This document shows, piece after piece, positions 61,196-64,000 of a stretch of DNA of 64,000 bases; the stretch's first letter is position 1, and each line of letters opens with the position of its first letter. Made by a program: the position numbers and the translations under genes. Source of the stretch: Rachycentron canadum. Lineage: Eukaryota; Chordata; Actinopteri; Carangiformes; Rachycentridae. The stretch spans positions 8,938,488 to 9,002,487 of the forward strand of contig CM076659.1 in assembly GCA_038496675.1 (NCBI GenBank), given 5' to 3'. A model generated the notes under the pieces. It was not told the DNA's origin, made no database searches, and worked only from the letters and a program-made list of their open reading frames with translations.

Positions 61196-64000
61196 CTTTT
61201 GCTTTTGCCTTTACTTGACCTCACAGCTTTTCTTGCTCCATTTATCACCCTTGACTGTATGCAGAACTGCATTTTATCTTGGAGCCCCTCCCCCCCTCCA
61301 GCTGCAAGGTCTCCAGCCTTTTTAAATTCAAGTTGTCCCTTCACATTTCTGTTTGGAGCTCTGCGGATGTTTTGCATACTGTTGCTGGACTACTTTCTCA
61401 GCTTTATAAATGTTTGACAAGTATGATATAAACTCAGGGTCCACCCATGGGGGGCTGCTCTTGGGGAGTGGTAATGCTGGTGGTACAGTGTTAGCAGTAA
61501 ACCAGTGCTGTGACCTCCAAAGCCAGACCAAAAGGGTGATTATTGTGAGGCTGCCAGCAGAGAAAGATATATCATTTTGTAACCAATCCCTTGCAGATTA
61601 TGGGGGAAAGATACTCTATACTCTCTACTACTCTCTTTGCGAGATATGTATGGCACATCTCTGCTTGCTTGCCTCCTGTTCACTCACATTCTCAGAGCTA
61701 TGATTCAACCCTGAAAACAAAGTGGAGACCATAAACCAAACTAAGTTGTCTCACTCAGGATAAGCACAACTTCTAGAGACACACAGGTTTTCAATGGCTT
61801 TGGAGATGTAGGGATTAGGTTAAGGATTAATATTTATTTACACAACTGTGTTGACCTTCACCGAACACAGGATATGTACTGTTGCACTTTTTCTCCCCCA
61901 ACCATCCCACTTTTATAACATTTTTTTTCTCTGACATGGCAGAACATTGAGTGACTGTATTTCACTTAATTAAAAGCAGTGGCTGGCCTGCCCAGATGTT
62001 ATGTGGGCTGCATCTAAAAGGAGTGTTGACATTCAGTGAATAGAAGAGGCCACCTGCTAACTTAACTCTTGGCTTGAGGGGTGATTTGCATTCCTGTGGC
62101 CTGTTGCCTGGCATGATTACTCCTAGCACTTCACAATCCCATCTACTGTTTAATATCATGGATTCTTTCCAATTCAACTACATTTCTTCCTTTTCTGTAA
62201 CGCCGGAGCTGCAATGAATGAGCTCCTATTTAAGTTGTCCGAGACTACACAGCCCCCTCGACAGCAGTCTCTTCACCACATGAAAGGAAAGGGTAACAAT
62301 TGCCATACTCAGGGCAGATTAATATATTGGCCCCCTCTCCTCTGAGATCTCTGCGGTCAAAAACAGCCAGCAGTGAGTCAGAGGTGCCTTGACATTCATC
62401 AGATCAGTACTTCCAGTGGCCACCTTAAGCTGAAAAAAGGTCACAATCCATGGCAGTTTACGTTTCATGAAGGTTTTCTTGTGCATTATTCATGCATCTT
62501 GCTCTCGGGTTTATCGTATATGTCACAACATACGGTTGGCTTGACATAAACACCCTTACATAATGTCAGGATGTGTTTCCAGGTGCTGATATAAAAATTT
62601 TTTTCTTCTACCACAAACATGTTTATTCTCTCAGTCTGATTGATAAAACAGACATGTCCATGTGAGCGGCTGTTAGGAACATGTTCTTTTGTTCAAAAAA
62701 TGTGATAAATTTAGTTACGAGAGGTCATCTTGAAACTCTTAGCAGGCGGGCCTGGCTGTCTGCAAACACTTGATGATTCAGGTCATTTCTTAATCTAATC
62801 TTAACCATCACCAGCAGGAAATAGATTGACAAACTGCAAAACCAGAACAAAAAGCTGCCGTTATGAGCCACTGATCTTGTCAGACCACCGACAGGGGTGT
62901 ACATACTTGCAGGAGGCCACTCAGAGACGTCCTCTAACAATGTGAGTATAACAAAAGTTGCAATTCTTTGTTTGTTTTCTTTTTCAATACTGATTAAACC
63001 CACTTGTAGTGATGTTATATCTCAGTAATCTTGGTAAATAGAACAGTTTATAAATATGTGAAAGCCTACAACAGTAACATTGATTGAAGTATGTATAAGA
63101 AAACTATTTCCAGGTTTCACTTATTTTATTTTCCAATCTATGGTTCATTTATAGCGTATTTATAGTATTTTGTGTAGCTTTTCATTTTGTAAACAAATGT
63201 TCTGAATGAGAACATTTGTGTTTGAAATGAAAATCAAATGTGGTCAGAAGTCCATGAAGGACAAGTTGGATTTTACATAAACGTATTATAAACTATGAAA
63301 CTAAACATTTGTTCACAGTCTTAGTGGAGTTTGTTAGAGCAGCTACTGTAAAGACACACTTCTAGTTAGATGTTATACTTTGACTTTTCATTAACATGCT
63401 CAGTTTCTGCTGCAGTCGACTCTAATGTTGACGGGTTAGATGACGGACATGATGTTTGCTTTGATCACCTTTTTGGTCAATTTATTACAACTACAAAAAC
63501 ATAATAGTTATTGTTCATTCGGTTTAGTGGTTCCATGTTTCATGGATTTGCCATCCGTTTACCAGAGATCTTTTTCTTTCTGTCGCTCAAAGTTTATTTT
63601 CAGAGTCTCACCTTGCAGTCCATCCACAAGGCAAGTGAAATTGTATCTAATAAAAATGTTGTGCAGTTTACCTTATTCATCTCCCCACATATGGTTCTCC
63701 TTATTTGTGTTCTGTGGGTGGGCTATGACTTCCATACAGCTCAATCAGTCCCTCTTGAAAAGGGAGACCATATGGGTCACATTTTTACATGTTGTTTGGT
63801 ATGACAAGGCTGCAGCAGGACCAGCGAGGAATGTGTCCTCTCAGAGGGCCACGCAGAAACTCTGTTTGCTTGTTATTCACATATGCACGTTTGCTTTCTG
63901 AGCCAGAGAAGAGAGGGGTTTTGGGTTCTTGGAGTTACAACAAACTGTTTGTGAACTCAACTGTCACTTCCATTTACCATTAGAGGTGGCACCTGTGCGT
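61196..64000. other. intergenic region downstream of bmp5
   Basis: No gene was recognised. The longest open frame (63440-63901, 153 codons) shows no known domain and has no coding look. The part at about 62330-62530 is less AT-rich and less repetitive than its flanks. It is a possible conserved non-coding element. The next human neighbour of BMP5, HMGCLL1, is not seen here. Confidence 0.45.

Noticed and set aside
63440..63901. 153-codon open frame downstream of bmp5
   Set aside because: No domain, no codon bias or splice signs, and overlapped by other frames.
1..64000. CRISPR arrays, operons, viral or toxin genes
   Set aside because: The window is a vertebrate chromosome segment. No direct-repeat array, bacterial gene, retroviral gene or toxin gene was recognised.

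Overview
The window is vertebrate nuclear DNA, most likely from a percomorph teleost. It has split genes with GT-AG introns, AT-rich introns full of microsatellites, and interspersed repeats of types familiar from spiny-rayed fish. The species cannot be fixed from the sequence alone. No prokaryotic, viral, rRNA or tRNA gene was seen.

Four genes lie on the + strand, one after another. (1) 1-4.4 kb: the last four coding exons and 3' UTR of dst (dystonin/BPAG1), ending in the Ser/Arg-rich tail with an SxIP microtubule plus-end motif. (2) 6.5-20.3 kb: a complete 27-exon gene for a 776-residue FACIT collagen (signal peptide, TSPN domain, 336-residue COL2, cysteine-containing NC2, short COL1, basic C-terminus). 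I cannot give it a firm name. As I recall the human map, no collagen lies between DST and COL21A1. (3) 31.1-49.15 kb: col21a1 (type XXI collagen, 960 aa; VWA, TSPN, COL2, NC2, COL1, NC1), 28 coding exons. (4) 51.7-60.3 kb: bmp5 (462 aa), seven exons, with a GC-AG intron. The order dst - col21a1 - bmp5 matches human 6p12, but here everything from the dst stop to the bmp5 stop fits in 57 kb.

The main discovery candidate is the FACIT gene at 6.5-20.3 kb. Its COL2 domain has exactly the same length as that of col21a1 (336 residues). Both genes encode the last 216 residues of COL2 with the same run of nine exon sizes (45-54-54-54-72-36-45-33-147 nt). Both have three cysteines at the NC2/COL1 junction and a 78-nt penultimate exon. 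They look like an ancient tandem FACIT pair, with the unnamed member lacking the VWA domain. Dst is cytoskeletal. The two collagens and BMP5 are secreted matrix and signalling proteins, so co-regulation in skeletal or connective tissue is possible but is inference.

Non-coding regions: intergenic 4.4-5.7 kb (repeat-rich), 20.6-30.8 kb (no gene recognised; possible distal col21a1 5' exon near 26 kb), 50.3-51.7 kb (bmp5 promoter) and 61.2-64 kb (no gene recognised). Exon boundaries were set by eye from reading frame, splice consensus and remembered family sequences; UTR and promoter calls are weaker.
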